Shown here: positions 1 through 7,420 of the stretch, in pieces
Layout: each line of letters opens with the position of its first letter
Numbering within the stretch: position 1 is the first letter of the stretch
NCBI GenBank assembly: GCA_900548705.1
Contig: URLF01000017.1
Location: forward strand, 1 to 35,281
Source: an uncultured Porphyromonadaceae bacterium
GTDB lineage: Bacteria > Bacteroidota > Bacteroidia > Bacteroidales > Muribaculaceae
DNA: 35,281 nt
Reading direction: 5' to 3'
Position numbers and translations under genes: made by a program
Notes under the pieces: generated by a model
Seen by the model: the letters and a program-made list of their open reading frames with translations, nothing else
What the model was told of the DNA's origin: nothing
Database searches by the model: none

Positions 1-1809
1 CTTGCCCTGTCGTGTCTGGGCACGAAGGGTGTAAAGGAGGAAAAAATCAAATGGGCGCATATCTGGACAGCCCTTTCCGCAGGTGTTGTCCTCTTCTTTT
101 TCAACTGGTGGCTGCTCAGCCTGCCCGTACCGTTAATGGCACGCACCGCCTTTTATATATTCACTCTTGCCGTCGGCTATCTCTGCCTGCTTGCCGCAGG
201 TGTATGGATCTCCCGCCTTCTCAAACAGGACCTTATGGACGATGTGTTCAACACGGCCAACGAGAGCTTCATGCAGGAGACACGCCTCATGGAGAATGAG
301 TATTCGGTGAATCTGCCTACCAAGTTTGTGTATCAGGGACGCGAATGGGACGGATGGATAAACGTGGTAAATCCGTTCCGCGCTTCGATAGTTCTCGGTA
401 CGCCCGGTTCCGGCAAGAGCTACGCGGTGGTGAACAACTACATCAAGCAACAGATTTCCAAAGGGTTCGCGCTATACCTGTATGACTACAAGTTTGATGA
501 CCTATCCATCATCGCCTACAACGAACTGCTCAAGAACCTTGACAAGTACAAGGTGAGGCCGGAGTTCTATGTGATAAATTTCGACGATCCTCGCCGCTCG
601 CACAGGTGCAATCCTATCAATCCGCAGTTCATGGCGGATATCAGCGACGCATACGAATCGGCATACACCATACTCTTAAATCTGAACAAGACTTGGATAC
701 AGAAACAGGGAGATTTCTTCGTTGAGTCGCCGATTATCCTGCTCGCCGCTATAATATGGTACCTCCGTATATATAAGGAAGGACGCTACTGTACCTTCCC
801 CCATGCCATCGAGTTCCTAAATAAGCCGTATGCCGACATATTCACCATTCTCACCTCATATCCCTCGCTTGAAAACTACCTGTCCCCCTTTATGGACGCA
901 TGGAAAGGGGGCGCCCAGGACCAACTTCAAGGCCAGATAGCTTCCGCGAAAATCCCACTGTCGAGGATGATTTCGCCGCAGCTGTACTGGGTTATGACAG
1001 GCGATGATTTCACGCTCGACCTGAACAATCCGCAGGCTCCCAAAATCCTCTGTGTAGGCAATAATCCGGATAGGCAAAACATATATTCGGCTGCCCTCGG
1101 ACTATATAACAGCCGAATAGTAAAGCTGATAAACAAGAAAGGACAGCTCAAGAGTTCCATTATCATTGACGAACTCCCGACCATATATTTTCGCGGCATC
1201 GACAATCTCATCGCCACGGCACGCTCTAACAAGGTGGCGGTATGTCTCGGTTTCCAGGACTTCTCCCAGCTTGCACGCGACTACGGCGACAAGGAGGCGA
1301 AGGTTATCCAAAATACTGTCGGCAATATCTTCAGCGGTCAGGTTGTCGGCGAGACGGCAAAGAACCTGTCGGAACGCTTCGGAAAGATACTCCAGCAGCG
1401 TCAGTCGGTATCCATAAACCGTCAGGACACTTCCACTTCGATAAATACCCAACTCGATTTCCTTATTCCCGCATCCAAGATGGCCAATCTGTCGCAGGGT
1501 ACGTTCGTCGGCAGCGTTGCCGACAACTTCGGCGAGGAGATAGACCAGAAGATCTTTCACTCGCGCATCATCGTTGACAGCGCGAGAGTGGCGGCAGAAA
1601 CGAAAGCCTACAAGAAAATACCTGTAATCAATGATTTTCTGGACGAGGATGGCAACGATATCATGCAGGAACAGATTGAGAGGAACTATTCTCAGATAAA
1701 GAATGATGTCGAGCAGATAATCGCCGACGAGATGGAACGCATCAAGAACGACCCTGAATTACAGCATCTGCTCCCATCGGAGGATAACGGAGAAGCCGGG
1801 GAGAAATAA
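1..1809 (+). CDS. mobC: Conjugative coupling ATPase, MobC/TraG (VirD4-like) family, 5' end missing
   Basis: This is the type IV coupling protein that links the relaxase-DNA complex to the mating channel at the inner membrane. The frame is open to base 1, so the gene begins before the window; the ATG at 136 is internal, because the preceding codons encode a hydrophobic stretch that fits the N-terminal membrane segments of the family. About 600 residues are visible. A second hydrophobic segment follows (bases 150-210). Walker A is GTPGSGKS at 397-420, and the Walker B-like IIIDELP lies near 1159-1180. The C-terminal tail is acidic and Lys-rich. Bacteroides MobC proteins are roughly 650-700 residues, so only a short N-terminus is lost. 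Family membership is firm; the name mobC follows Bacteroides usage. Confidence 0.9.
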   Translation, partial: LALSCLGTKGVKEEKIKWAHIWTALSAGVVLFFFNWWLLSLPVPLMARTAFYIFTLAVGYLCLLAAGVWISRLLKQDLMDDVFNTANESFMQETRLMENEYSVNLPTKFVYQGREWDGWINVVNPFRASIVLGTPGSGKSYAVVNNYIKQQISKGFALYLYDYKFDDLSIIAYNELLKNLDKYKVRPEFYVINFDDPRRSHRCNPINPQFMADISDAYESAYTILLNLNKTWIQKQGDFFVESPIILLAAIIWYLRIYKEGRYCTFPHAIEFLNKPYADIFTILTSYPSLENYLSPFMDAWKGGAQDQLQGQIASAKIPLSRMISPQLYWVMTGDDFTLDLNNPQAPKILCVGNNPDRQNIYSAALGLYNSRIVKLINKKGQLKSSIIIDELPTIYFRGIDNLIATARSNKVAVCLGFQDFSQLARDYGDKEAKVIQNTVGNIFSGQVVGETAKNLSERFGKILQQRQSVSINRQDTSTSINTQLDFLIPASKMANLSQGTFVGSVADNFGEEIDQKIFHSRIIVDSARVAAETKAYKKIPVINDFLDEDGNDIMQEQIERNYSQIKNDVEQIIADEMERIKNDPELQHLLPSEDNGEAGEK

Positions 1810-1810
1810 A

Positions 1811-1986
1811 GCCGGTGTCTATTCTATCCGCAAAGGTAGCCACACGCCTTTCGGACGGATGCAAGGCCAGGCCCTGCGGGTTTCGTGGAAAAATCTTCCG
1901 CGCCCCGTGGGGCTTGCGGTATTTTTCCCGAAAGCCTTGCACTGTCCGGCGTGTGGCTGTCATGGCGGCAAGAATAGGACACAGGC
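1811..1986. repeat. Long imperfect palindrome, copy A
   Basis: A roughly 176-bp foldback sits just after the coupling-protein stop. The outer arms pair GTGTCTATTCTATCCGC near 1815 with the complement of GCGGCAAGAATAGGACAC near 1965-1982. The middle arms are GCCACACGCC (1839-1848) and GGCGTGTGGC (1948-1957). The inner core begins GCAAGGCC at 1861 and ends AAAGCCTTGC at 1940. The core resembles those of the palindromes at 9531 and 10101. It may act as a transcription terminator, an RNA structure or a mobile repeat; the function is unknown. Confidence 0.8.
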
Positions 1987-2012
1987 TGCTGTGCCCGATA
2001 AGGATTATGATT

Positions 2013-2264
2013 ATGAAAAAAATCAAATACGACAATATCCCGGAATGGGCCATATATGCGCTTGAATATGGGATCAGTGAGGATACGGGCCTTGATGACG
2101 AACATCGGACTCTCGTTTCGGAATTCATAAAATCTAATTTTCCGAAAGGCTACACTATGGAAGTCATGTGGAACAATCATACCGGATTTGACCGTTATCC
2201 TGCTTTCGGAAAGCCATGCGGGACATATAGTGTGATTTTTTGGATTGACAACCAATTAAAATAG
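2013..2264 (+). CDS. Small conserved hypothetical protein (83 aa)
   Basis: I do not recognise a named function. The protein begins MKKIKYDNIPEWAIY and is acidic, with aromatic residues spread through it and a C-terminal half (TGFDRYPAFGKPCGTYSV) that looks like a folded alpha/beta domain. The open frame extends back to 1815, but that part runs through the palindrome, so the ATG at 2013 (or 2007) is the sensible start. It lies 7 bases upstream of the next gene and is probably co-transcribed with it. No signal peptide or membrane segment is visible. It is likely an accessory protein of the element. Confidence 0.7.
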   Translation: MKKIKYDNIPEWAIYALEYGISEDTGLDDEHRTLVSEFIKSNFPKGYTMEVMWNNHTGFDRYPAFGKPCGTYSVIFWIDNQLK

Positions 2265-2271
2265 AAGATAT

Positions 2272-2730
2272 ATGAGTGTTATTTGTACAAGGTGTGGTAG
2301 CACCGATGTCGCTTGCGAGGCGATAGTCAACCCCAACGGAAACGTGTTCATGCGTTATACGGATGAGTCCTTCCTGTACGGACTGTGCTATAATTGCGGT
2401 ACTTGTCCGGAGCTGACAGACCCCGATGAAGTAAAAATGGATATAGACGTATTGTATCGGGAATTCAAGTCTTATTCTGACATAGAGCCGGACTATGTGA
2501 ACTGCCGGATAGTGTACAAGAATGACAGTAAAGACCTGGATATAACAATATCATTGAAGGCGGATGATAAAGCCGTAGCGATGGATGAGAGCATATTCTA
2601 TCACTGCGACAGCATTTCCGATTTGAAATCCCTGGCAGAATATGGCGGTGAGGATTTCATTTTGGTGGAATGCTTCCGGTTTGGCAAATGGACTGATGAA
2701 GGTTATCTTTCAAATAATAAATGCTTATGA
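2272..2730 (+). CDS. Hypothetical protein with N-terminal Cys pairs (152 aa)
   Basis: The N-terminus has CTRCGS at residues 5-10 and a second pair, CYNCG, near residues 39-43, suggesting a zinc-ribbon-like module. The remainder is acidic and soluble with no recognised catalytic motif. It follows the 83-residue protein by 7 bases, and its stop overlaps the start of the next gene, so the three small genes 2013-3035 form a likely operon. The zinc-binding reading is inference from the Cys spacing only. Confidence 0.72.
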   Translation: MSVICTRCGSTDVACEAIVNPNGNVFMRYTDESFLYGLCYNCGTCPELTDPDEVKMDIDVLYREFKSYSDIEPDYVNCRIVYKNDSKDLDITISLKADDKAVAMDESIFYHCDSISDLKSLAEYGGEDFILVECFRFGKWTDEGYLSNNKCL

Positions 2731-3035
2731 TAACGTTACTGAAAGAATGTGCGGAATATATCCGCTCACATCCGGAGAATGGGCTGTCTAAAAAACTCCT
2801 TGATAAAATAAAACTGGAACTGTCACGCAATGACGGATATGCTATTGTCTCAACCGTGTCGCGTGAGGACATTGTATCCGTAGGATATGACGCCGATGCT
2901 GTTAGCGACGAGGATCTTGATCGGATTGCCGAAAGTATGCATGAGGATCATACGGAGTATGGCGGCTATTGGGTGGCATTAAAAGATGCTTGTGAGGATA
3001 TTAAGATACCACGATTACCGAAAAATCCCAAATGA
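2721..3035 (+). CDS. Hypothetical acidic protein (104 aa)
   Basis: No family is recognised. The sequence is rich in Asp and Glu (for example DADAVSDEDLDRIAE) and predicted mostly helical, with GGYWVALKDACED near the C-terminus. Two in-frame starts exist: 2721, which overlaps the upstream gene by 10 bases, and 2727, which overlaps its stop as ATGA. Either arrangement suggests translational coupling to the upstream gene. Its end is followed by a hairpin at 3062-3097. Confidence 0.68.
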   Translation: MLMITLLKECAEYIRSHPENGLSKKLLDKIKLELSRNDGYAIVSTVSREDIVSVGYDADAVSDEDLDRIAESMHEDHTEYGGYWVALKDACEDIKIPRLPKNPK

Positions 3036-3061
3036 GTTTATTACAATAAAAACCTCAAGAA

Positions 3062-3097
3062 AACAGCGGAATCTACATTGAAGCAGGTTCCGCTGTT
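3062..3097. terminator. Hairpin between convergent genes, possible two-way terminator
   Basis: A perfect 10-bp stem (AACAGCGGAA with TTCCGCTGTT, 16-base loop) lies between the convergent gene ends at 3035 and 3140. There is no good T-run on the plus strand, so it may be a weak terminator; position and symmetry are its main support. Confidence 0.6.
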
Positions 3098-3139
3098 ATA
3101 GTGTCACGAACGAATATGTTAGATAATCGTTGTACTAAG

Positions 3140-4396
3140 TCATAATTCAAGGCTATTTGGATCAAGCAGAAATTGTTTTAATCCTATTGTGGTTATACCA
3201 TTATCATCACGGCGTAACATAATGTTGTCCTTGACTACTATGATTTTCTTAAAGGAATCAGGGACATTTTTCAAAGGACGCTCCTCCTGGGCTACTTTTT
3301 CAAAAGAAGGAAGGGCAAACGCAGATTGAATATAATACCTCTGACTTCCCTTGTTTGCAACAAAATCTATTTCTATCTGTTTACGCGCATAGGTGCCATC
3401 TGATGTCCGCTCATTAATCTCAATAACGCCCACATCAACTGAATAACCTCGCATACGTAATTCATTATAAATGACATTCTCCATTATGTGCGTTTCCTCC
3501 TGCTGGCGGAAATTCAGCCTTGCATTGCGCAAACCCAAATCCGAGAAATAATATTTTTGAGGAGTGGATATGTATTTTTTCCCTTTGATGTCATATCTCT
3601 CCGCCTTTTCCACCATGAAAGCATCAATGAAATAGTCAAGATACTGTTTTATGGTTGCTGCCGATATGCTTATGTTACCGTCGCTTTTGAATGTGTTTTC
3701 CAGTTTTCGTGGATTTGTCAGGGAGCCGATACTCGATGATATTATATCCAAAAGAATACCCATCTGGATATTGTTCTGGACTTTATTGCGCTCCACAATA
3801 TCTTTAAGGTAAACCTCCCGGAATAACCGTTTAAGATACTGCGCCTTGTCTTCCGCTTTATCCAATAATACCGCATACGGCAGACCTCCGTATGTATGGT
3901 AGATGTTCCATGCGTCATCCCACGCCATATCCGGATATACGGCGCAGTATTCCGCAAAACTTAACGGACGCACATGTATTTCATCTCCCCGCCCCCTGAA
4001 CTCTGTGATTATGTCTGTGGACAGGAACTTGGAATTACTGCCTGTGACATAAGTGTCAAGGTTATCTATGTGAAGAAAACTATTGAGCACATCCTCGAAT
4101 TCCGCCATAAACTGTACCTCGTCTATAAGCAGGTAATACTGACCCTCATCTTTTAGCAGGCTTGTCACATATTCCAGACATACATCAGGGTCTCGCAATG
4201 ATTTGTTCCGTCGGTCATCGAGTTCAATACGGATAATATGTGATTCAGGGACACCTTCTGCGATAAGATGCTCCTTGAATAATTTGAAGAGAAGAAAAGA
4301 TTTGCCGCATCGCCTCATGCCGGTAATGATCTTTATCAATCCGTTATGCTTACGGGATACAAGCAGTTCTAAATATCTGTCACGAGGTATAACCAT
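3140..4396 (-). CDS. AAA_14 / DUF4143 family ATP-binding protein
   Basis: A 418-residue P-loop ATPase of the type with an N-terminal AAA domain and C-terminal DUF4143 region. Walker A is GMRRCGKS near residues 26-33 and Walker B is YYLLIDEVQF near 87-96. A sensor-like VTGSNSKFLS follows near 117-126, and the C-terminal half carries IEIDFVAN, reminiscent of the nuclease-like fold often noted in DUF4143. Length is typical and the gene looks intact. These proteins are widespread in Bacteroidota and their function is poorly known. It is the only minus-strand gene in the first 25 kb and is bounded by a hairpin on one side and a long non-coding region on the other, which suggests independently transcribed cargo. 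Confidence 0.88.
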   Translation of the reverse strand: MVIPRDRYLELLVSRKHNGLIKIITGMRRCGKSFLLFKLFKEHLIAEGVPESHIIRIELDDRRNKSLRDPDVCLEYVTSLLKDEGQYYLLIDEVQFMAEFEDVLNSFLHIDNLDTYVTGSNSKFLSTDIITEFRGRGDEIHVRPLSFAEYCAVYPDMAWDDAWNIYHTYGGLPYAVLLDKAEDKAQYLKRLFREVYLKDIVERNKVQNNIQMGILLDIISSSIGSLTNPRKLENTFKSDGNISISAATIKQYLDYFIDAFMVEKAERYDIKGKKYISTPQKYYFSDLGLRNARLNFRQQEETHIMENVIYNELRMRGYSVDVGVIEINERTSDGTYARKQIEIDFVANKGSQRYYIQSAFALPSFEKVAQEERPLKNVPDSFKKIIVVKDNIMLRRDDNGITTIGLKQFLLDPNSLEL

Positions 4397-4448
4397 GTCA
4401 TTTTATATTTTTGCGAGAATTGCAATTTTGTAAAATGTATTTCGGCGG

Positions 4449-4456
4449 CAAAGTTA
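4449..4456 (-). promoter_or_regulatory. Promoter -7 box for the AAA_14 gene
   Basis: On the minus strand the sequence reads TAACTTTG, an exact match to the Bacteroidota -7 consensus TAnnTTTG, about 53 bases upstream of the start at 4396. No clear TTTG -33 box was seen. Confidence 0.55.
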
Positions 4457-4659
4457 GCTATTAAATTCGTTATATCCTAATTATCACTTAAATAAATTTC
4501 TGCATGGGCTATTTCTTCGATGTCGCTTTTTGAAATGTTGTCTGATTTAATGTTATTAACGATGAATGAGTTTTTCATCGCCTTAAATGTTCACCAATTA
4601 TTATGCGTTCAATATTCTATATTTGATTGCGACCATATTAATGAATAAAGTAACAGCAT

Positions 4660-4838
4660 GGTCGGCATCGCCGGCTAAGTCCCTTTATCAAGGTAACTCG
4701 GAGACCGAAATCCTCACGTTCAAGCCCTTCGGGTTTTCCTGCAAAAAATTCCCTGCGGTAATTTTTCTTGGAAAAAACGCTCCGGTTTCGCCCCTCCGAG
4801 TTGTAGTGTCGGTCGGGACTTAGCAAGCGATGCCGACC
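4660..4838. repeat. Long imperfect palindrome, copy B (divergent core)
   Basis: About 179 bp. The outer arms are a perfect 12-bp inverted pair, GGTCGGCATCGC (4660-4671) and GCGATGCCGACC (4827-4838). They continue with GCTAAGTCCC against GGGACTTAGC and AACTCGGAG against CTCCGAGTT. The core has an AT-rich segment with AATTTTTCTTGG and a CGCTCCGG stretch, related to but more diverged than the cores of copies A, C and D. Confidence 0.75.
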
Positions 4839-5097
4839 GATGACGCATAAAACGGTCAACTGAAAAACTGTGGTGCCGGCTTTATGGAATATTGACGGTG
4901 CCACAGACCATGCTATATTACAAGAACACACATAATCGTGCCGCCTGTTTTTTACTGACGGATAGAAGTGGGGACAAAAGCAGCTCCGCCTCTCAATTCT
5001 GCATATTACGGTCGTTTTCTCCGCCGCGCCTGTTCTCCTTTCCGCTTCTCTTTTTCGCTCCGTGATCGGCTCATTCCGACCTTTGCGTGACACCCTG

Positions 5098-5128
5098 CGG
5101 TGCAACGTGATGACATACGGTGCAACGT
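5098..5128 (+). repeat. Direct repeat CGGTGCAACGT x2, 20-bp period
   Basis: The 11-base unit CGGTGCAACGT occurs at 5098-5108 and 5118-5128, and the similarity extends a few bases further (GATGACA against ATTGTCA). The period is two helical turns, placing both copies on one DNA face just upstream of the promoter at 5153-5181. This fits binding of a tandem or dimeric regulator, though it could also be a short iteron pair. Confidence 0.6.
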
Positions 5129-5152
5129 ATTGTCAAGCGTTTGCAAATCAGA

Positions 5153-5181
5153 GTTTTATATGATTTTAGAGCCTATATTTG
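5153..5181 (+). promoter_or_regulatory. Probable promoter of the 5223-14512 gene run
   Basis: TATATTTG at 5174-5181 fits the -7 consensus TAnnTTTG, and a weak TTTT -33-like element lies at 5153-5156 with 17 bases between. It lies 41 bases upstream of the first gene of the long rightward run. The -33 element is poor, consistent with a promoter that needs an activator. Confidence 0.55.
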
Positions 5182-5222
5182 CAGTGGAAACATTTATTTA
5201 TTCACTCTAAATACTTCAATGT

Positions 5223-5606
5223 ATGGCAAAAAAATCAGCAAGGGCGGAACCGGATCCGCCGACACCCAAAATCACCGAGAACGAGCAGATGAGCGACATC
5301 GTTTTCATCCTTGACAAGATGGAGCTGATATTGCAGGCGGTGTCAAAACTTGACAAGGACGGGCGACATGAAACTGTCCCAGCAGACACGAAACACCGCA
5401 ACTCGTTCCTGAAAATTGACCGCTATGCGGACATGTTCGAGAATTTCCTCAAGAATTTCTGGAGCCAGCTCAAAGACCCCACTCGTTTCGGCATCCTGTC
5501 GGTAAAGGACAAGCACCTTGACGACCCCGATGTAAAACAGGCGATAGAGGACATCGCCGCAGGAAAGAAAACCGAAGCGGTGGAGGAATTCCTCAAAAAA
5601 TACTAG
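5223..5606 (+). CDS. Small conserved element protein, first gene of the DUF3945/topB/PRTRC run (127 aa)
   Basis: The N-terminus is Lys/Pro-rich (MAKKSARAEPDPPTPK). A helical middle (SDIVFILDKMELILQAVSKL, about residues 24-43) could be an amphipathic coiled-coil, and the C-terminus is helical and charged. I do not recognise a domain name. An alternative ATG at 5219 is in another frame. It leads a run whose next members are the DUF4099/DUF3945 protein and topoisomerase III, a grouping often seen in Bacteroides conjugative elements. A role in element DNA processing is inferred from context only. Confidence 0.75.
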   Translation: MAKKSARAEPDPPTPKITENEQMSDIVFILDKMELILQAVSKLDKDGRHETVPADTKHRNSFLKIDRYADMFENFLKNFWSQLKDPTRFGILSVKDKHLDDPDVKQAIEDIAAGKKTEAVEEFLKKY

Positions 5607-5660
5607 ATTACCCCGAAGGGGAAACAACAAGAAAATACCAATAATCAAAATGTAGAAGAA

Positions 5661-7049
5661 ATGGCAAAGAAACAAAAAGACCAGGAAGAAGTGCGGATGT
5701 CACCCCGTGAGGTACAGGCACAGCAGGCCGCAGCCGCCGGACAACAGCCGGAACAGCGTGCCCCGCGTTACAACGAGTCAATGATCGACTGGGAACAACT
5801 CAAATTGTTCGGCATCTCGCGCGACTATCTCGCCGAGCGCGGACTGCTCGACCAGATGCTCCGTGGCTACAAGACCAACCAGATGGTGCCCATAACCATG
5901 AACTTCGGCTCAGCCGTGCTCCGCACCGACGCGCGACTGTCGTTCCAACAGTCGGCAAACGGCCCCGTGGTACTCGCCATACACGGTATGCGTCAGAAAC
6001 CGGACCTCGACCGCCCGTATTTCGGGCATATCTTCTCCGAGGAGGATAAGAAGAACCTTCTGGAAACCGGCAACATGGGGCGTGTGGTAGAACTCAAGTC
6101 ACGAAGCGGCGAGATGGTACCCACCTTCATCAGTATCGACAAACTTACCAACGAAGTCGTGGCGATGAAGTCCGAGAATGTGTTCATTCCCGATGAAATC
6201 AAGGGAGTCAAACTCACCGAGCAGGAAAAGAACGACCTGAAGGAAGGGAAGGCCATATTCCTTGAAGGAATGAAGTCGCAGGCCGGCAACGACTTTGACG
6301 CCAAGGTGCAGATAAGTGCCGAACGTCGCGGCATCGAATACATCTTCGAGAACGACAGGGTGTTCAACCGTCAGGAACTCGGGGGAGTGAGACTCACCAA
6401 GCAGCAGGTTGAAGACCTGAACCTCGGCAAAGCCATCTTCGTGGAGGATATGAAGCGCAAGGACGGTGAACTGTTCTCGTCATTTGTCAAGCTTGACCCA
6501 CAAAGCGGTCGTCCGGCATACACGCGCTACAATCCTGATTCTCCCGAAGGAGACCGGGAAATCTACATTCCCAAGGAAATCAACGGCGTGAAGCTAACCG
6601 GCGAAGAGCGTGATGCGTTGCGTGAAGGCCGTACAATCTTCCTTAATGACATGATCACACGCAAAGGTGAGGAATTCTCATCGTTCATCAGAGCCGACCT
6701 TGAGACTGGACGCCTCAGCTATGCAAAGACAATGGACGGCTTTGAGCAGCGCGAGCAGTTCAAGATCCCCACAGAAGTGTGGGGGCGCACGCTGACCGCC
6801 ACCGAACGCGCTCAGCTTCAAGACGGCAAAGCGGTGCTTATAGACGGTCTGATAGGCTTTGACAAGCAGCCATTCGCCCAATATGTAAAAGCCAACTTCA
6901 ACACTGGCCGTCTGGACTACTACAACGAAGACCCAACCCGCAAGCGCGACGCCTCGCAGCGCAATGTAGTCGCACAAGCCCAGGAACGCCGCCAGTCGCA
7001 GGGACAAGGACAGCAGAACCGCAAACCGAAGGGCCAGAGCGTCGGATGA
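5661..7049 (+). CDS. DUF4099/DUF3945 domain repeat protein
   Basis: A 462-residue protein typical of Bacteroidota conjugative elements. A low-complexity Gln/Ala N-terminus (1-36) precedes a DUF4099-like segment (about 42-112) with IDWEQLKLFGISRDYL and LLDQMLRGYKTNQMVPI. At least four repeats of about 58 residues of DUF3945 type follow (approximately 175-232, 234-291, 302-357, 367-421). Each has the pattern IPxEIxGVxLTxxExxxLxxGKxIFLxxM followed by a strand-rich half; a weaker unit lies at 118-165. The tail (425-462) is Gln/Arg-rich and basic. No catalytic motif is seen. It lies 54 bases after the preceding gene and 28 before a paralogue of its N-terminal domain. Its function is not established. 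Confidence 0.88.
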   Translation: MAKKQKDQEEVRMSPREVQAQQAAAAGQQPEQRAPRYNESMIDWEQLKLFGISRDYLAERGLLDQMLRGYKTNQMVPITMNFGSAVLRTDARLSFQQSANGPVVLAIHGMRQKPDLDRPYFGHIFSEEDKKNLLETGNMGRVVELKSRSGEMVPTFISIDKLTNEVVAMKSENVFIPDEIKGVKLTEQEKNDLKEGKAIFLEGMKSQAGNDFDAKVQISAERRGIEYIFENDRVFNRQELGGVRLTKQQVEDLNLGKAIFVEDMKRKDGELFSSFVKLDPQSGRPAYTRYNPDSPEGDREIYIPKEINGVKLTGEERDALREGRTIFLNDMITRKGEEFSSFIRADLETGRLSYAKTMDGFEQREQFKIPTEVWGRTLTATERAQLQDGKAVLIDGLIGFDKQPFAQYVKANFNTGRLDYYNEDPTRKRDASQRNVVAQAQERRQSQGQGQQNRKPKGQSVG

Positions 7050-7077
7050 CGAAAAATAATGTGTAACGTAAAAGACC

Positions 7078-7338
7078 ATGACAATGAATCAGGAAAACAT
7101 AACTCCTTTCAATGCCGAAGACGTGGACTGGGGCGAACTGGAATCCATCGGCATACTCCGCGACGAGTTGGAGATGGCCGGCGAACTTGACACGCTCTTG
7201 CAAGGAGGGAAAACCGGTGTGATATCCCTCAGTCTCGTGTTGCTGGGCGTGGATGTCGTCCTCGACGCCACCTTGCAGCTTGTACGCAGGGACAACGGTG
7301 AACCGCTCCTTGAGATTATCGGCATCAAGCCCGCATGA
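7078..7338 (+). CDS. Stand-alone DUF4099-like protein (86 aa)
   Basis: Residues 15-85 resemble the N-terminal DUF4099 segment of the upstream gene. VDWGELESIGILRDEL matches its IDWEQLKLFGISRDYL, LDTLLQGGKTGVISLSL matches LDQMLRGYKTNQMVPI, and both end in a short strand with GI or GM. It therefore appears to be a partial duplication that became a separate gene. The start may be 7078 or 7084. It lies between the DUF3945 protein and topB and is likely in the same transcript. Function is unknown. Confidence 0.78.
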   Translation: MTMNQENITPFNAEDVDWGELESIGILRDELEMAGELDTLLQGGKTGVISLSLVLLGVDVVLDATLQLVRRDNGEPLLEIIGIKPA

Positions 7339-7420
7339 CAGAGTCTTATATAACCCAATGTCAAACCGCCGTTCCCTGCCTCCCTGACTATGGCGGGGAA
7401 CGGCTAAATTTTTACCCAAT

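Larger units (their letters stand above)
4397..5222. other. Large non-coding region between divergent genes
   Basis: Apart from regulatory signals for the two divergent genes, this 826-bp stretch holds a small 7-bp-stem hairpin at 4560-4580, palindrome copy B at 4660-4838 and the 20-bp-period direct repeat at 5098-5128. The open frames across it (4587-4823 plus, 4638-5105 minus) run through the palindrome and have unlikely compositions, so I do not call them genes. A transfer or replication origin is possible but nothing seen here proves it. Confidence 0.6.

Noticed and set aside
1102..1560. 152-codon antisense frame inside the coupling protein gene
   Set aside because: Antisense shadow of a strongly conserved ATPase gene.
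1815..2012. N-terminal extension of the 83-aa gene
   Set aside because: These codons run through palindrome copy A and have no protein-like composition; the ATG at 2013 is a natural start.
4638..5105. 155-codon minus-strand frame
   Set aside because: It crosses palindrome copy B, is extremely Arg/Cys-rich and has no recognisable domain; probably chance.
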